Positions 33,520-41,192 of a stretch of 64,000 nt of DNA are shown one piece after another. The notes beneath the pieces are model-generated. The model made no database searches. It had not been told where the DNA came from and saw nothing but the letters and a program-made list of their open reading frames with translations. The number at the start of each line of letters is the position of its first letter. The stretch's first letter is position 1. Position numbers and translations under genes: made by a program. The stretch is from NCBI RefSeq assembly GCF_009866655.1, contig NZ_CP047420.1, positions 744,001 to 808,000 of the forward strand, read 5' to 3'. The stretch is from Rathayibacter sp. VKM Ac-2804 (GTDB lineage Bacteria; Actinomycetota; Actinomycetes; Actinomycetales; Microbacteriaceae).

Positions 33520-33606
33520 CGCGGCGCCTGCCGACACGCGGCCTGCTGACACGCGGCCTGCTGGCACGCGGCCTGCTGGCACACGGCCTGCTGGCACACC
33601 GCCTCA
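33516..33606. repeat. 15-bp tandem repeat at a convergent gene end
   Basis: About five and a half units of GACACGCGGCCTGCT with small changes (GGCACGCGG, GGCACACGG). It starts within the last codons of the hypothetical gene and runs to the stop of the LacI gene. Confidence 0.75.
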
Positions 33607-34611
33607 GCCCCCGGTCGACTCCCGGGCGATCAGCGCGAACGCCGCCTCGCGCAGCTCCGGCGGCTCCGTCCGCGTGCCATCGATCCTGGCCTGCAGCAGC
33701 TCCACCGCCGTCCGGGCGATCTCGTCGCGGCCCGAGTCGATGCTGCTGAGGCTCGGCGACGCGTAGCGCGCCTCGTCGATGTCGTCGAAGCCGATCACCG
33801 CGACGTCCTCCGGCACCCGGACGCCGGCGTCCTGCAGCGCCCGCAGCGCGCCGAGGGCGAGGGTGTCGTTCAGCGCGAAGACCGCGTCGAAGGCGAGGCC
33901 GGAGTCGAGCAGGCGCCGCATCGCCTCCGCGCCGCCCGAGCGCCGCCAGGGTCCGGCGCCCCCGGTCAAGCGAGGGTCGAAGGGGATCCCCGCGTCCGCG
34001 AGCGCCGCCCGGTAGCCCTCGAGGCGCAGCGACGCCGAGCTGACCCCGCCGCCGTCGTGGGCGCCGAGCGCGAGGATGCGCCGCCGGCCGGCCGCGATCA
34101 GGTGCGCGGTCGCGGCGCGGGCGGCGGCGACGTTCTGCATCGTGACGTGGTCGACCCGGCCGGTGAAGATCCGCTCGCCGAGCAGGACGAGGGGGAAGTC
34201 GACGGCGAGCGCGTCCTCGTCGCCCTCGCCGAGCCCGAGCGGGCTGAAGAGCAGGCCGTCGGTGAGCCGGCGCCGCGCCCCGGTCAGCACGCTGCGCTCG
34301 CGCTCGGCGTCGCCGCCCGTCTGCTCGATCAGGACGGTCAGCCCGAGCGGATCGGCGGCGCGCATCACGCTGTCGGCGAGCTCGGCGAAGTAGGGGAGGC
34401 TCAGCTCGGGCAGCGCGAGGCCGATCACGCCGGTGCGGCCGCGGCGCAGGCTCCGCGCGGCGAGATTCGGGCGGTAGCCGAGGGCGGTGATCGCCGCCTG
34501 CACGCGCTCCCGGGTCGCGGGCCGCACGTGCGGGTAGTCGTTGATGACGTTGGAGACCGTCTTGATCGAGACGTCGGCGGCGCGGGCGACGTCGTGCAGC
34601 GTGACCGCCAT
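33604..34611 (-). CDS. LacI-family transcriptional regulator
   Basis: A 335-residue regulator: HTH VTLHDVARAADVSIKTVSNV, hinge LAARSLRRGRTGVIGLAL, and a periplasmic-binding-like core with DGLLFSPLGL, DAVFALNDTLALGALRAL and VIGFDDIDEARYASPSLSSI. It would sense a sugar and repress genes with a LacI-type palindrome; the site at 32992 before the arabinofuranosidase is the best candidate. GGAGG lies eight bases before the ATG, and a TACGGT -10 lies further upstream (34637-34642, minus strand). Confidence 0.92.
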   Translation of the reverse strand: MAVTLHDVARAADVSIKTVSNVINDYPHVRPATRERVQAAITALGYRPNLAARSLRRGRTGVIGLALPELSLPYFAELADSVMRAADPLGLTVLIEQTGGDAERERSVLTGARRRLTDGLLFSPLGLGEGDEDALAVDFPLVLLGERIFTGRVDHVTMQNVAAARAATAHLIAAGRRRILALGAHDGGGVSSASLRLEGYRAALADAGIPFDPRLTGGAGPWRRSGGAEAMRRLLDSGLAFDAVFALNDTLALGALRALQDAGVRVPEDVAVIGFDDIDEARYASPSLSSIDSGRDEIARTAVELLQARIDGTRTEPPELREAAFALIARESTGG

Positions 34612-34705
34612 GTCCCCTCCTCCGCTCGGCTGCCTCACCGTACAACGGGCCCGGGAGTCGCGACCCGCGCCCCGTGCCAGGCTGATCCGGACGAGAGGGG
34701 ACGCG

Positions 34706-35377
34706 ATGGACGCGCGCGAGCACGAGGTCCGCCGGCGGATGGACGCCCACGAGCTGTACGTCGACGCCGGCGACGGCCTGGCGGCGCTCGAGGAGGAGCG
34801 GATCCGCGGCAAGGAGCTCGCGCACGCCTACAACGCGACCGGCCCCCGCGAGGTCGACGAGCGCCGGCGCCTGCTGCACGAGCTGTTCGAGGCGGTCGGC
34901 GAGGGCGCCTGGGTCGAGCCGCCGCTGCACGTCGCCTACGGCAGCCGGGTCCGCCTGGGCGCGGACGTCTACGTGAACTTCGGGCTGACGCTGGTCGACG
35001 ACGTCGAGGTGGTCATCGGCGACCGGGTGATGATCGCGCCGAACGTCACGATCAGCACGACCGGGCACCCCGTGCATCCGGAGCTGCGCCGCGACGGCAC
35101 GCAGTTCTCGGCGCCGGTCGTGATCGAGGACGACGTCTGGATCGGTGCGGGCGCGATCCTGCTGCCGGGCGTGGTGATCGGTGCGGGCTCCGTGGTGGCC
35201 GCCGGCGCGGTCGTCACCGCGAGCGTGCCGCCGCTGGTCGTCGCGGGCGGCGTGCCGGCGCGGGTGCTGCGGCCGATCGGCGAGGAGGACCGCTCCTGGG
35301 AGTGGCGCTCGCCGCGCACGCTCGGCCGAGCCCGGGACGCCGCGGTGGGCGGCGAGGGCGTCGGACCCGGCCGGTAG
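34706..35377 (+). CDS. Sugar O-acetyltransferase (LacA/Maa-like)
   Basis: A 223-residue hexapeptide acetyltransferase: VRRRMDAHELYVDAGDGLAA (family N-terminal helix), PPLHVAYGSRVRLGADVYVN, TTGHPVHPELRRDG with the catalytic His, and DDVWIGAGAILLPGVVIGAG. It has a C-terminal tail of about 35 residues (EDRSWEWRSPRTL...) beyond the usual end. It is a paralogue-type relative of the enzyme at 28648-29280. The ATG follows GAGAGGGG. It acetylates a sugar hydroxyl; the physiological substrate is unknown. Confidence 0.85.
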   Translation: MDAREHEVRRRMDAHELYVDAGDGLAALEEERIRGKELAHAYNATGPREVDERRRLLHELFEAVGEGAWVEPPLHVAYGSRVRLGADVYVNFGLTLVDDVEVVIGDRVMIAPNVTISTTGHPVHPELRRDGTQFSAPVVIEDDVWIGAGAILLPGVVIGAGSVVAAGAVVTASVPPLVVAGGVPARVLRPIGEEDRSWEWRSPRTLGRARDAAVGGEGVGPGR

Positions 35378-35380
35378 GCT
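35375..35380 (+). promoter_or_regulatory. -10 element for a leaderless HAD gene
   Basis: TAGGCT ends six bases before the GTG at 35387; no ribosome-binding sequence lies between. Confidence 0.5.
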
Positions 35381-35386
35381 CCGCGG

Positions 35387-36133
35387 GTGACACGCACCCG
35401 ACTGGTCCTGCTCGACGTCGACGGCACGCTCCTGGACGAGGGCGTGATCGCCCCGTCGGTGCGCGAGGCCGTCTCCGGCGCCCGGAGCAACGGCCACCTC
35501 GTCCTCGTCGCGACCGGCCGGTCGCGTCCCGAGATCCCGCAGCAGGTCCTCGACCTCGGCTTCGACGGAGTCGTCTCCGCAGCCGGCGGCTTCGTCGAGC
35601 TCGACGGCGTCCTGCTCGAGTCGCGCACGATGGCGCCCGAGGACGTCGAGGCGATCGCCGGCTTCTTCGAGGCGCACCGCATCGCCTACTCGCTGCAGTC
35701 GTACGACGACGTCTACACGAGCGGCGGGGTGGGTGGCGGCTACGGCACCGTCCCGACCGAGGGCATCGCCAAGGCGACGTTCTTCGGCGAGGACGGCACC
35801 GCCTTCGCCCTCGTGCGCGACGGCCTCGGCGAGCGCTTCCACGTGATCACCGGGACGATCCCGTCCCTGGGCGACGCGGGCGGCGAGGTCAGCGTCCGCG
35901 GCGTGGACAAGGGCAGCGCGCTCGTGCGTCTGGCCGAGCGGCTCGGCCACCCGCTGGCCGACACGATCGCGATCGGCGACAGCTCGAACGACGTCGAGAT
36001 GCTGGCCGCGGCGGGACTGGGCATCGCGATGGGCAACGCCTCCGCCGCTGCCCTCGCCGCCGCCGACGAGGTCACGACCTCCGTCCGCGAGGAAGGCGTC
36101 CGGGCGGCGTTCCGGCGGCACGGCCTGATCTGA
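35387..36133 (+). CDS. HAD-superfamily phosphatase, Cof type
   Basis: A 248-residue Cof/IIB-type HAD hydrolase. Motif I is LVLLDVDGTLLDEG, motif II VATGRSRPEI, motif III Lys in VRGVDKGSALVRLAERLG, and motif IV IAIGDSSNDVEMLAAAGLGI. The C2 cap lies between motifs II and III. Such enzymes dephosphorylate sugar phosphates, flavin precursors or similar compounds. The -10 spacing indicates a leaderless transcript. It lies just upstream of, but is separately promoted from, the zinc transporter genes. Confidence 0.88.
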   Translation: MTRTRLVLLDVDGTLLDEGVIAPSVREAVSGARSNGHLVLVATGRSRPEIPQQVLDLGFDGVVSAAGGFVELDGVLLESRTMAPEDVEAIAGFFEAHRIAYSLQSYDDVYTSGGVGGGYGTVPTEGIAKATFFGEDGTAFALVRDGLGERFHVITGTIPSLGDAGGEVSVRGVDKGSALVRLAERLGHPLADTIAIGDSSNDVEMLAAAGLGIAMGNASAAALAAADEVTTSVREEGVRAAFRRHGLI

Positions 36134-36157
36134 CCCCAGCCGGGTGCGCCAGTGACT

Positions 36158-36187
36158 TTGACAATCGTTATCAATAGTCGCTACCGT
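36158..36187 (+). promoter_or_regulatory. Promoter of the zinc operon with overlapping Zur-type box
   Basis: TTGACA (36158-36163), 18-base spacer, TACCGT (36182-36187). The imperfect palindrome TTGACAATCGTTATCAA (36158-36174; 6 of 8 arm positions) covers the -35 and resembles Fur/Zur boxes. Zinc-loaded Zur binding here would repress the operon. Confidence 0.7.
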
Positions 36188-36232
36188 GTGTGCATCCCGA
36201 CCACCCGGCTCCAGACCCAGATCGGCTCACCC

Positions 36233-37207
36233 GTGAAGACCCGCTCCCTCGCCCTCGTCGCGCTGCTCGGCAGCACCGCGCTCGCCCTCTCGGCCTGCTC
36301 CGGCACCGCCTCCTCGACCGGCGCCTCCGCCGACAGCGGGACGGTCGCCGTCGTCGCGTCGACCGACGTCTACGGCGACCTGGTCCGGAGCATCGGCGGC
36401 GACCTGGTCGACGTCACGAGCATCATCGACAGCCCGGACAAGGACCCGCACGAGTATGAGGCGACCGCCCGCGACCAGCTCGCTCTCTCGAACGCCGCGC
36501 TCGTGATCGAGAACGGCGGCGGCTACGACGCCTTCGTCGACACCATGATCGACGCCTCCGGCTCGACCGCCCCCGTGATCACCGCCACCGTCGTCGCCGG
36601 GCTCGAAGAGGAGCATGACCACGAGGACGAGGCCGCCGAGTCCGAGGACGCCGGCCACGACGAGGCGGGTCACGAGCACGCCGAGTACAACGAGCACGTC
36701 TGGTACGACCTGTCCGCGGTCCGCCAGATGGTCACGTCGATCGCCGACGAGCTGTCCGCGATCGACGCCGGCAACGCGTCCACCTACGCGGCGAACGCCG
36801 AGACCCTCGGCGGCTCCCTCGACGCCCTGATCGACCGCGAGGCCGAGTTGAAGGGCACGCTCGGCGGCCGCTCGATCGCGATCACCGAGCCCGTCCCGCT
36901 CTACCTGACCGATGCACTCGGACTGGTGAACGCGACTCCGGAGGCGTTCAGCGAGGCCGTTGAGGAGGGCACCGACGTCCCCGCGACCACGCTGCAGGAG
37001 ACGCTCGCCCTCTTCTCCGACGGCACCGTCGACGCGCTCGTCTTCAACGAGCAGACCGAGAGCTCGCAGACCCAGGCCGTGCTCGACGCGGCGGAGTCGG
37101 CCGGCGTCGCGACCGTCGGCGTCACCGAGACGCTGCCCGAGGGCGACGATTACGTCACCTGGATGACCGCCAACCTCGACGCCCTCGAGGGAGCTCTCGC
37201 GTCGTGA
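36233..37207 (+). CDS. znuA: Zinc ABC transporter substrate-binding lipoprotein
   Basis: A 324-residue cluster A-I metal-binding protein. The signal ends in lipobox LSACS (Cys22). VVASTDVYGDLVRSIGGDLV, SPDKDPHEYEATARDQL and ENGGGYDAFV are family segments; His in DPHEY and NEHVWYD are metal ligands, with ITEPVPLYL and NEQTESSQT later. A His/Asp/Glu-rich loop at about 124-160 (EEEHDHEDEAAES and onward) is typical of zinc rather than manganese receptors. GTG is the start nearest the signal peptide. It is coupled by GTGA to the ATPase gene and controlled by the Zur-type box upstream. Confidence 0.9.
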   Translation: MKTRSLALVALLGSTALALSACSGTASSTGASADSGTVAVVASTDVYGDLVRSIGGDLVDVTSIIDSPDKDPHEYEATARDQLALSNAALVIENGGGYDAFVDTMIDASGSTAPVITATVVAGLEEEHDHEDEAAESEDAGHDEAGHEHAEYNEHVWYDLSAVRQMVTSIADELSAIDAGNASTYAANAETLGGSLDALIDREAELKGTLGGRSIAITEPVPLYLTDALGLVNATPEAFSEAVEEGTDVPATTLQETLALFSDGTVDALVFNEQTESSQTQAVLDAAESAGVATVGVTETLPEGDDYVTWMTANLDALEGALAS

Positions 37208-38070
37208 CGCCACCCTCCTCGACCGCGCCCGGTCCGTCGTCAGCGCCCGCCTCCTCGGAGGCGGGCCTTTCGGCGTCCGTGCTGCAGCTGCGCGGCGCCG
37301 GTCTGCGCTTCGGCGACCGCGAGCTCTGGGGCGGCGTCGACCTCGACGTCCAGGCCGGCGAGTTCGTCGCGGTGCTCGGCGCCAACGGCTCCGGCAAGAC
37401 CAGCCTGCTCCGCGCCGTCCTCGGCCAGCAGCCGCTCAGCAGCGGCGAGCTGCGCGTCCTCGGCGAGCCCGTGCACCGCGGCAACCGGAGGATCGGCTAC
37501 ATCCCGCAGCAGAAGCTCGCCGACGAGGGCACTCCGCTGCGCGCCCGCGACCTGATCGGCCTCGGCATCGACGGCCACCGCTTCGGCCTGCCGCTGCCCT
37601 CGCGCTCCCGCCGCGCCCAGGTCGACGCCCTGCTCGCCTCCGTCGGCGCCACCGACTACGCGGACGCGCCGATCGGCAGCCTCTCCGGCGGCGAGCAGCA
37701 GCGCGTCCGGGTCGGCCAGGCGCTGGCCGGCGACCCGGCGCTGCTGCTCTGCGACGAGCCGCTGATCGCCCTCGACCTCGCGCATCAGCGCGCCGTGAGC
37801 GAGCTGATCGACCGGCACCGGCGCGAGCGGAACCTCGGCGTCCTCTTCGTCACCCACGACGTGAATCCGGTGCTCGGGATGGTCGACCGGGTGCTCTACC
37901 TGGCCGGCGGCCGCTTCCGGATCGGCACCCCCGACGAGGTGCTGCGCTCCGAGGTGCTCAGCGAGCTGTACGACGCGCCGGTCGACGTGATCCGCGCGCG
38001 CGGCCGCGTCATCGTGGTCGGCGCCCCCGACCACTCGCACGTGCACGAGCACGAGGAGGAGTGCGCATGA
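37204..38070 (+). CDS. znuC: Zinc ABC transporter ATP-binding protein
   Basis: A 288-residue ABC ATPase: Walker A GANGSGKTSLL, Q-loop YIPQQ, signature LSGGEQQRVRVGQAL, Walker B ALLLCDEPLIALD, and H-loop VTHDVN. The first 20 residues are Ser/Pro-rich. The C-terminus carries a His/Glu-rich tail (HSHVHEHEEE), an uncommon feature on a transporter ATPase that could bind zinc and so sense the cytosolic level. Coupled at both ends (GTGA and ATGA) to the receptor and permease genes. Confidence 0.9.
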   Translation: MTPPSSTAPGPSSAPASSEAGLSASVLQLRGAGLRFGDRELWGGVDLDVQAGEFVAVLGANGSGKTSLLRAVLGQQPLSSGELRVLGEPVHRGNRRIGYIPQQKLADEGTPLRARDLIGLGIDGHRFGLPLPSRSRRAQVDALLASVGATDYADAPIGSLSGGEQQRVRVGQALAGDPALLLCDEPLIALDLAHQRAVSELIDRHRRERNLGVLFVTHDVNPVLGMVDRVLYLAGGRFRIGTPDEVLRSEVLSELYDAPVDVIRARGRVIVVGAPDHSHVHEHEEECA

Positions 38071-38951
38071 GCGACGACGTCTGGTCGCAGATCTTCGACT
38101 TCTCGGACTACGGCGCGCTGCTCGCGCTGCTGCTCAACTCCGTCATCGCGGGCGCCGTCCTCGGCGTCGTCGGCGGGCTGATCGGCGTCTTCGTGATGTC
38201 GCGCGACATGGCGTTCGCCGTGCACGGGATCAGCGAGCTGTCCTTCGCGGGCGCCTCGGCCGGGCTGCTGCTCGGCGTGGGCGTCGTGCAGGGCTCGATC
38301 GTCGGCTCGCTCGTCGCGGCCCTCCTGATCGGGCTGCTCGGCTCACGCGCCCGCGACCGCAACTCGATCATCGCCGTGCTGATGCCGTTCGGCCTCGGCC
38401 TCGGGATCCTCTGCCTCGCGCTGTATCCCGGCCGCAGCGCGAACAAGTTCGGCCTGCTCACCGGGCAGATCGTCGCCGTGGACGACCCGCAGCTCGGCTG
38501 GCTGATCGCCATCTCGGTCGTCGTCGTGATCGGGCTCGCCCTGATCTGGCGCCCGCTGACCTTCGCGAGCGTCGACGCCGACGTGGCGGCCGCGCGCGGC
38601 ATCCCGACCCGGGCGCTCTCGATCGCGTTCATGCTGCTGCTCGGCCTCGCGGTGGCGGTGTCGGTGCAGATCGTCGGCTCGCTGCTGGTGCTCGCGATCC
38701 TGGTGACGCCGGCGGCCGCGGCGCTGCGGATCTCGGCGTCGCCGGTGCTCGTGCCGCTGCTCAGCGTGCTCTTCGCGGTCGGCGCGCTGGTCGGCGGGAT
38801 CCTGCTCGCCCTCGGCGGCTCGGTGCCGATCAGCCCCTACGTGACGACGATCTCGTTCACGATCTACGTCGTCTGCCGGATCATCGGCCGCAAGGGCGTG
38901 CGGCGGCCCTCGCGCCGGCGCTCACCGGCCGCGGTCGGGGCGGGGGTATAG
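38067..38951 (+). CDS. znuB: Zinc ABC transporter permease
   Basis: A 294-residue ABC-3 family membrane protein with about 8-9 helices. Typical segments: SVIAGAVLGVVGGLIGVFVM, MAFAVHGISELSFAGASAGL and a Gly/Ala-rich C-terminal helix set (VQIVGSLLVLAILVTPAAAA). It forms the channel for the metal delivered by the receptor. GAGGAG precedes the ATG. The C-terminus is basic. The regulator gene follows within about 35 bases, suggesting the four genes may be transcribed together as well as from the local promoter. Confidence 0.9.
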   Translation: MSDDVWSQIFDFSDYGALLALLLNSVIAGAVLGVVGGLIGVFVMSRDMAFAVHGISELSFAGASAGLLLGVGVVQGSIVGSLVAALLIGLLGSRARDRNSIIAVLMPFGLGLGILCLALYPGRSANKFGLLTGQIVAVDDPQLGWLIAISVVVVIGLALIWRPLTFASVDADVAAARGIPTRALSIAFMLLLGLAVAVSVQIVGSLLVLAILVTPAAAALRISASPVLVPLLSVLFAVGALVGGILLALGGSVPISPYVTTISFTIYVVCRIIGRKGVRRPSRRRSPAAVGAGV

Positions 38952-38985
38952 CGTGGCGCGGGTCGTGAAACGGGAAGGCGGACCG

Positions 38986-39390
38986 GTGGTCAAGCGGAAC
39001 ACGTGGCAGCGCGAGGCCGTGCGCGAGGCGCTCACCCAGCGCGAGGACTTCGTCAGCGCCCAGGGGCTGCACAGCGCCCTGCACGCGTCCGGCTCGCCGA
39101 TCGGGCTGGCGACGGTCTACCGCGCCCTGTCCGACCTCGCGGTCGAGGGCGAGGCCGACTCGCTGCAGTCGCCCGAGGGCGAGAGCCTCTACCGCGCCTG
39201 CACCCCGGGCACGCATCACCACCACCTGATCTGCCGGCGCTGCGGGCTGACGGTCGAGATCGCGGCGGACGCGGTGGAGACCTGGGCGCGCACGGTCGCG
39301 GCGCAGAACGGCTTCACCGATGCGCACCACGTGGTGGACGTCTTCGGGCTCTGCGCGGAGTGCACCCGGGCGGTCGCCGCGGCGGAGTGA
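38986..39390 (+). CDS. zur: Fur-family regulator, probably Zur
   Basis: A 134-residue Fur-family protein: KRNTWQREAVREALTQREDF and GLHSALHASGSPIGLATVYRAL (winged helix), THHHHLICRRCGLTVEI (regulatory metal His cluster and first structural Cys pair), HHVVDVFGLCAECT (second Cys pair). Its place after a zinc ABC transporter supports Zur rather than Fur. I choose the GTG at 38986 because GGGAAGG lies seven bases upstream; GTGs at 38965 and 38953 are alternatives. A TATAGCGT -10-like sequence at 38947-38954 may give it its own promoter. Confidence 0.85.
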   Translation: MVKRNTWQREAVREALTQREDFVSAQGLHSALHASGSPIGLATVYRALSDLAVEGEADSLQSPEGESLYRACTPGTHHHHLICRRCGLTVEIAADAVETWARTVAAQNGFTDAHHVVDVFGLCAECTRAVAAAE

Positions 39391-39412
39391 CGCGGGCTCC
39401 CGCGCCGCGGGT

Positions 39413-39898
39413 TCAGGCCGGCAGGAAGATCCCGGCCGCCCGGTCCTTGACGACCGCGCCGGCCGGCAGCACCCGCCCGCTCATCGCGAGGTAGACGCCC
39501 GGCGGCAGCAGCTGCACCGCCGCGACGGCCGCGCCGAAATTGAAGGCGGCGTCGCTGTCGCGCATCCGCGCGGGCTGCATCGCGCCGGTCAGCACGACGA
39601 CCCGGTCGCGGACGGCGCCGAGCGCCTCGGCCGTGAGCGTCATCGTGTCGGTGCCGTGGGTGAGGACGATCCGGTCCTCCTCGGCCGAGAGCACGCGCTC
39701 GCGGATCAGCGCGCGGTCGGCGTCGTCGAGGTCGAGGCTGTCCTTGCGCAGGACCTCCTCGACGCGGAACTCGAGCGTCGAGAGCACGGGCTCGAGCAGG
39801 CGCGGGATCGTCGGCGCCCCGATCTCGAGCTCGCCCGCGAGCGAGTACTCCTTGTCGATGGTTCCGCCGGTGGTGAGGACGAGGATGCGGTCTGACAC
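39413..39898 (-). CDS. Short asparaginase-domain protein
   Basis: A 161-residue protein equal to the N-terminal domain of type I/II L-asparaginases. The first catalytic Thr motif is LTTGGTIDKEYS and the second VLTHGTDTMTLTAEAL, with VVLTGAMQPARMRDSDAAFN. The usual C-terminal domain (another 150 residues) is absent and the gene ends cleanly at FLPA; no remnant of the missing half is seen beside it. Short forms like this are recurrent in bacteria, so it may be functional on its own, but activity on asparagine is unproven. The GTG start has TAGTCT six bases upstream (leaderless type). It converges on the zur gene 22 bases away. Confidence 0.78.
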   Translation of the reverse strand: MSDRILVLTTGGTIDKEYSLAGELEIGAPTIPRLLEPVLSTLEFRVEEVLRKDSLDLDDADRALIRERVLSAEEDRIVLTHGTDTMTLTAEALGAVRDRVVVLTGAMQPARMRDSDAAFNFGAAVAAVQLLPPGVYLAMSGRVLPAGAVVKDRAAGIFLPA

Positions 39899-39904
39899 CC
39901 GATC

Positions 39905-39910
39905 AGACTA
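39905..39910 (-). promoter_or_regulatory. -10 element for the short asparaginase gene
   Basis: TAGTCT on the minus strand, six bases before the GTG start, no ribosome-binding sequence. Confidence 0.45.
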
Positions 39911-39992
39911 GGCCGGGCCTCCGACACGGCACATCCGTGCGGTTCGGGCGCTGCCCGGCACTCCGGCGCGCTCGATCGGGAACGATGGAGGC

Positions 39993-40394
39993 ATGGCCTC
40001 CTCCTCCCCGTCCCTGATCCGCACCGGCGCCAAGGTCCTCCTCGGCTCCGCCCTCGTCTTCGCCGGCGTCAGCCACTTGACCCGCGCGCGCGAGGAGTTC
40101 CAGGCGCAGGTGCCGGAGTGGGTGCCGCTGGACAAGGACACCGTCGTGCTCGCCTCGGGCGTCGTCGAGATCGGCCTCGGGGCGTCGCTGGTGCTCGCGC
40201 GCCACCGGGCACCGCTGGTGGGCGCGGCCGCCGCCGCCTTCTTCACCGCGATCTTCCCGGGCAACGTCTCGCAGTACCTGACGAAGACCAGCGCCTTCGG
40301 CCTCGACACCGACCGCAAGCGCGCCGTCCGGCTGGTCTTCCAGCCGCTGCTCGTGGCCTGGGCGCTCTGGTCGACGCGCCGGCCGCAGCGCTGA
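39993..40394 (+). CDS. DoxX-like small membrane protein
   Basis: A 133-residue protein with four helices. GAKVLLGSALVFAGVSHLT then a VPEWVPLDKDTVVLASGVVE segment and a C-terminal helix LVFQPLLVAWALWS match the DoxX/DoxD-like family (PF07681/PF13564 type). Members associate with thiosulfate oxidation or redox stress complexes in some bacteria; the role here is unknown. GGAGG lies only one base from the ATG; AACGAT ends six bases upstream, so it may be leaderless. An inverted repeat follows before the convergent regulator. Confidence 0.75.
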   Translation: MASSSPSLIRTGAKVLLGSALVFAGVSHLTRAREEFQAQVPEWVPLDKDTVVLASGVVEIGLGASLVLARHRAPLVGAAAAAFFTAIFPGNVSQYLTKTSAFGLDTDRKRAVRLVFQPLLVAWALWSTRRPQR

Positions 40395-40408
40395 GCGGCG
40401 CTGATCCC

Positions 40409-40478
40409 GCAGAACATCGGCTGAGAGCACGTCTCATCGCCGATGGCCGATGACGCGGCCTCTCAGCTGAGGTTCTGC
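40409..40478. terminator. Bidirectional terminator-like inverted repeat
   Basis: Arms 40409-40427 and 40460-40478 (GCAGAAC...GCTGAGAG facing CTCTCAGC...GTTCTGC) match at 17 of 19 positions; the right arm includes the last codons of the leftward GntR gene. Confidence 0.55.
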
Positions 40479-41164
40479 TCGCCGTCCGGCTCCAGCAGCG
40501 GCGCCAGCAGCTCCTCGATCGCTCTACGGGCCCCCGCCGCGTCACCCGCGGCGATCGAGTCGACCAGCAGGGCGTGCTCGCGGGCGTACCGGTCCTCCTC
40601 GCCGACGACGTCGTCCTGCAGCACCGTCTCGAACAGCCCGGTGAGCCCGTCGTAGAGCTCGAGGAAGAGCGCGTTGTGCGTGGCGGCGACGACCGCGCGG
40701 TGCAGCGCGGTGTCGGTCGCGGTCCGCTCGGCGAGGTCGCCGCCCGTCCAGGAGCGGGTGCGGGCGGCGAGCAGCGCCCGCAGTGTCTCGACGTCCTCCG
40801 CGGTCCGCCGCTCGGCCGCCAGCGCCGCGGTCGCCCCGTCAATCGCGAAGCGCAGCTCCAGGCCGTCGCGCCGCTCCGCGCTGGGCAGCCGCTTCCGGAG
40901 CGACGTGGTGAGCTGCGAGCGCGCGATCACGAAGGTGCCGCGCCCCTGCTCCCGCCGCACCAGACCGGACTGCACGAGCGTCTGCACGGCCTCGCGGACG
41001 GTGTTGCGCCCGGCGCCGCTCCAGCGCACCAGCTCCGGCTCCACCGGGATCCGCGCGCCCACCGCCCAGCGGCCGGAGCGGATCTCCTCGTGGAAGAGGG
41101 CGGTGACGTGGTCGACGAGGCCTTCGCGGCGGTACGGCGGCGCGCTACGCTCGTCGGAATTCAT
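40463..41164 (-). CDS. GntR-family (FadR type) transcriptional regulator
   Basis: A 233-residue regulator. The N-terminal wHTH has GLVDHVTALFHEEIRSGRWA, GARIPVEPELVRWSGAGRNTVREAVQTL, SGLVRREQGRGTFV; the C-terminal all-helical FCD domain contains LALELRFAIDGATAALAAER-like sequence (here GLELRFAIDGATAALA) with later Asp/His metal-binding positions. It is divergent from the MFS transporter with 28 bases between the start codons, so it probably represses it. TAGGAT six bases before the ATG points to a leaderless transcript. Confidence 0.88.
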   Translation of the reverse strand: MNSDERSAPPYRREGLVDHVTALFHEEIRSGRWAVGARIPVEPELVRWSGAGRNTVREAVQTLVQSGLVRREQGRGTFVIARSQLTTSLRKRLPSAERRDGLELRFAIDGATAALAAERRTAEDVETLRALLAARTRSWTGGDLAERTATDTALHRAVVAATHNALFLELYDGLTGLFETVLQDDVVGEEDRYAREHALLVDSIAAGDAAGARRAIEELLAPLLEPDGEQNLS

Positions 41165-41170
41165 CCCATC

Positions 41171-41180
41171 ATCCTATCTA
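41171..41180. promoter_or_regulatory. Overlapping divergent -10 elements
   Basis: TAGGAT (minus strand, 41171-41176) serves the GntR gene, and TATCTA (plus strand, 41175-41180) the MFS gene. The 28-base gap leaves room for only one bound regulator, which would control both. Confidence 0.45.
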
Positions 41181-41192
41181 GGCAGGCCCGCC

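Noticed and set aside
33282..33597. Repeat peptides such as MCQQAACQQA or MPAGRVPAGRV
   Set aside because: Produced by a 15-bp tandem repeat read in alternative frames; no ribosome site and overlap with real gene ends.
36158..36174. Iron (Fur) rather than zinc regulation of the box before znuA
   Set aside because: The box alone cannot tell Fur from Zur; the His-rich receptor and adjacent Zur-type regulator favour zinc, so the iron reading was set aside.
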